In this document: piece by piece, positions 62,256-64,000 of the stretch
How positions within the stretch are numbered: the stretch's first letter is position 1
How the letters are laid out: each line of letters begins with the position of its first letter
NCBI GenBank assembly: GCA_018671175.1
Contig: JABHIE010000018.1
Coordinates: 117,062-181,061, forward strand
Direction: 5' to 3'
Origin: Planctomycetota bacterium
GTDB taxonomy: Bacteria > Planctomycetota > UBA1135
DNA: 64,000 nt
The notes under the pieces: generated by a model
Seen by the model: the letters and a program-made list of their open reading frames with translations, nothing else
The model's database searches: none
Told to the model about the DNA's origin: nothing
Translations under genes and position numbers: made by a program

Positions 62256-62903
62256 ATGAACGCATCTCTCCGCTACGGGCTGGCCGTGACCACGGCACCT
62301 CGCTCCAAGTTTGACCTAGTCAACTCGGCGGCGGAAGTCTTTGCGGCGGCGCAAGATAGGTTCTCCGACATCCTTGGTGCGCGCCTTGCCCCAGCCGGCG
62401 AGACAGCACTTACCGCAATTTTGGCAGACGGCACGCGAGCGTTTGACTTCGCGGTTGCGCTCTCTGAAGCCGCTTGGCCGATGCGTTTGCGGTTCGCTAT
62501 CGTTACCGCACCGCCCGCAGGGGCTGCTGGCGCAGACGAGGCCGTCCGTGAAAAGGCGGCAAAAGCGCTCAAGCAACTCAAGCGCGGCGACACGATGATT
62601 TTCGACCTGCCTAACAGAAATGACTCTGAATTGGCAATCGGCACAAGCCTCGCACGCCTGCACGCCGCTCTACTCGCCGACTGGACAGATAGTCGCGCAA
62701 TGGCCGTTCAGCTTTTCCGCAAAACGGGCCGTCAAGCCGAAGTTGCCGAGCGACTCCGCATCACCCAGCAAGCCGTCAGCCAAATGCTGCTCGGCGCGCG
62801 CGTGCGTGATTTAATGGCTGCTGAAACCGCGATGCGCGGCTGGCTTGATCAGCCAACACGGCCTGGGCTCTGGCCGATTCGCTCGCGCGCATTGGCTGAT
62901 TAA
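62256..62903 (+). CDS. SatD-like protein with C-terminal helix-turn-helix
   Basis: 215 aa. N-terminal domain of about 130 residues (ETALTAILADGTRAFDFAVAL; LRFAIVTAP) resembling the SatD family, followed by LLADWTDSRAMAVQLFRKTG and an HTH ERLRITQQAVSQMLLGAR (about 165-185) as in SatD/IclR-type sigma-region-4-like C-termini. Function of SatD is unclear; a DNA-binding role is likely here. No clear Shine-Dalgarno at the ATG (62256). Confidence 0.55.
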   Translation: MNASLRYGLAVTTAPRSKFDLVNSAAEVFAAAQDRFSDILGARLAPAGETALTAILADGTRAFDFAVALSEAAWPMRLRFAIVTAPPAGAAGADEAVREKAAKALKQLKRGDTMIFDLPNRNDSELAIGTSLARLHAALLADWTDSRAMAVQLFRKTGRQAEVAERLRITQQAVSQMLLGARVRDLMAAETAMRGWLDQPTRPGLWPIRSRALAD

Positions 62904-62951
62904 AAGCAGCGAAGCTGCCCACACAAATCGAATTGCGTTTAAGGTAGGTAA

Positions 62952-63743
62952 ATGAAAGCCATCCTTGCCACCACTCTGATTGCTGCACTTTTGGGTGCAT
63001 TCCATGATTCAGCGAATGCGCGCCAAGCACCCCTTGCGCCGACGACGCTGACCTACACGCTTGATGATATTTGGCTGCTGCCCGATGTCACACGCCCCTA
63101 CGACCCGCCACAGCAGATGACGGGTGCCTTTCACTGGACTTACACTCCTGGCGATTTCGAAAACGGCACGGGTGTTTTTAGTGAGCTCTATATTCCTTGG
63201 TACGGCTCCGACATCGCCGCACTTGACATCATGGTTGAGCTCAACCAAATCGAATTTACTTTGCCGGGTAATTATCACAGCTGGGGTGTCGACCTGCAGC
63301 TCAAATTCGTCAACGAGCTCAACCCCAACACGCCAGCTATTGTCGACACGGTTTTGAGTAAATTTGAAATCTGGAACGGCCCCCCTTACCAAGGCCATGT
63401 CATCGGCGGCGAAGTTACTCCGCAAGACACGCCACTCGGCCTTACACTTTCTGGCACTTGCCCATCGGTGCAGTTTCAAATCGACGCCGCAACACCAAAT
63501 AGCCAAGTTGCGCTTCTTTACGCGTTCGGCACGGGCGGCTTCATCATCCCCGCCAACTTCCCCTGCGCCGGCACGATGCTGGGGTTAGACGCGACCACAC
63601 AACTCGGCACGCTACTCACCACAGACGCCCTGGGCGCGTCCTATATGCAAACAAATGTAGCAAACGGCGCCTGCGGGAATGTGTATCTGCAAGTGCTCGA
63701 TTTGGCTACTTGCGAGGTGAGTGCAGTGGTTTTACTGCAGTAA
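62952..63743 (+). CDS. Secreted protein of unknown function
   Basis: 263 aa. Signal peptide ending SANARQA, then a beta-rich domain (TLDDIWLLPDV, PGDFENGTGVFSELY) and a C-terminal region with Cys pairs (SGTCPSV, FPCAGTMLGLD, NGACGNVYLQVLDLATCEV) that resembles the C-terminal modules of secreted planctomycete proteins. TAGGT before the ATG serves as Shine-Dalgarno. No enzymatic motif was seen. Confidence 0.75.
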   Translation: MKAILATTLIAALLGAFHDSANARQAPLAPTTLTYTLDDIWLLPDVTRPYDPPQQMTGAFHWTYTPGDFENGTGVFSELYIPWYGSDIAALDIMVELNQIEFTLPGNYHSWGVDLQLKFVNELNPNTPAIVDTVLSKFEIWNGPPYQGHVIGGEVTPQDTPLGLTLSGTCPSVQFQIDAATPNSQVALLYAFGTGGFIIPANFPCAGTMLGLDATTQLGTLLTTDALGASYMQTNVANGACGNVYLQVLDLATCEVSAVVLLQ

Positions 63744-64000
63744 ATCCCAAAACTCGGGGAGGCCGCGTGAATTGCATTTACCGCTGCCACTGAGAGTGCC
63801 GTAATTCGGGTCGTTGCGGGCGATTTTGAAACCCTGGCGGGTTCCAAAATCAGTTTGCGTTCCGGCGCGCGAATGGAGACTTGCGGCGGGCGTGTCGGCG
63901 GCTGACGCCGCCGGCCCTTGCAGTTGTCTCCATTCGCGCCTGCACTTGTTTCTTGTTCTGGTTCAGCCCAATCAATGAACTGAGAGCAAGCGCAAGCCGA
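63744..64000. other. Non-coding end region with a nested inverted repeat
   Basis: No gene with a start codon could be supported. On the minus strand a frame open from about 63962 to the stop near 63740 reads plausibly at its end (RNDPNYGTLSGSGKCN) but lacks a start codon, so it may be a relic. The stretch contains the inverted repeat annotated separately. Confidence 0.5.
63867..63939. repeat. Nested inverted repeat (cruciform-forming)
   Basis: Perfect 14-bp outer arms GCGCGAATGGAGAC (63867-63880) and GTCTCCATTCGCGC (63926-63939), with an inner hairpin CGGCGGC/GCCGCCG (63896-63913, loop TGAC). Total span 73 bp. Confidence 0.8.

Noticed and set aside
63740..63962. Minus-strand gene at the window end
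   Set aside because: An open frame of about 75 codons exists, but it has no start codon and begins after a stop, so it cannot be supported as a gene.
1..64000. CRISPR arrays, tRNA, rRNA, insertion sequences, integrases
   Set aside because: Looked for by eye in all intergenic spaces; none seen. Spaces are mostly shorter than 200 bp.

Overview
The window is gene-dense, bacterial and Gram-negative in style, with many lipoprotein and Sec/Tat signals, an outer-membrane porin and c-type cytochromes. My best guess is a marine member of Planctomycetota. This is an inference from gene content: many sulfatase-like alkaline-phosphatase-superfamily enzymes, three Gfo/Idh/MocA dehydrogenases with a DUF1080 protein, a membrane GT-C/TPR protein, a Rieske/cytochrome b/octaheme operon, a class II B12-dependent ribonucleotide reductase, and large secreted proteins of unknown function. 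No rRNA, tRNA, CRISPR array or insertion sequence was seen.

Layout. 1-9.7 kb: 3' part of a RecD2-like helicase; a leftward group of ketoacyl synthase, sulfatase-like enzyme and membrane TPR protein; Xaa-Pro aminopeptidase; cysteine desulfurase. 9.7-14.4 kb: nrdJ with a probable pair of NrdR boxes, a GT4 glycosyltransferase and a YwiC-like membrane protein. 14.4-19.0 kb: a tightly coupled operon of a degenerate sigma-like protein, a TPR-like protein, a 64-aa secreted peptide and a 1027-aa extracytoplasmic protein. 19.1-25.1 kb: queG, a zinc ribbon, thiE, a probable thioredoxin-fold selenoprotein, aldolase and hipBA. 25.1-31.9 kb: an M20 peptidase, a tandemly duplicated two-gene unit (second copy broken), a POT transporter and a NapD-like protein.

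32.0-35.3 kb: Rieske/cytochrome b/octaheme HAO-like operon. 35.4-41.8 kb: a lipid-kinase operon with three Thr-type sulfatase-like enzymes. 41.8-48.2 kb: a six-gene sugar-oxidation operon including apbE. 48.3-54.4 kb: OPT transporter, cytochrome c and sdhCAB. 54.4-56.3 kb: two unknown secreted proteins lying between intact sdhB and a decayed fragment of a second sdhB 3' end. 56.3-64 kb: CYTH protein, NnrS with a cytochrome, TrmL, porin, SDR, Dus, Cys-rich lipoprotein, SatD-like regulator and a secreted protein, ending in a nested inverted repeat.

The observations most worth a second look are: (1) an in-frame TGA exactly at the first Cys of a thioredoxin CxxC motif, with a plausible bacterial SECIS hairpin after it; (2) a Rieske/cytb complex with its own octaheme HAO-like partner; (3) a lipid kinase co-transcribed with three Thr-nucleophile membrane or lipoprotein AlkP-superfamily enzymes, reminiscent of diacylglycerol recycling by LtaS/EptA-type transferases; (4) a recent tandem duplication of a Cys-rich peptide plus membrane-anchored protein; (5) a possible genome-wide habit of leaderless mRNAs, with -10 hexamers about 6 nt before the start codon. 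All calls rest on reading the sequence; no database searches were run.
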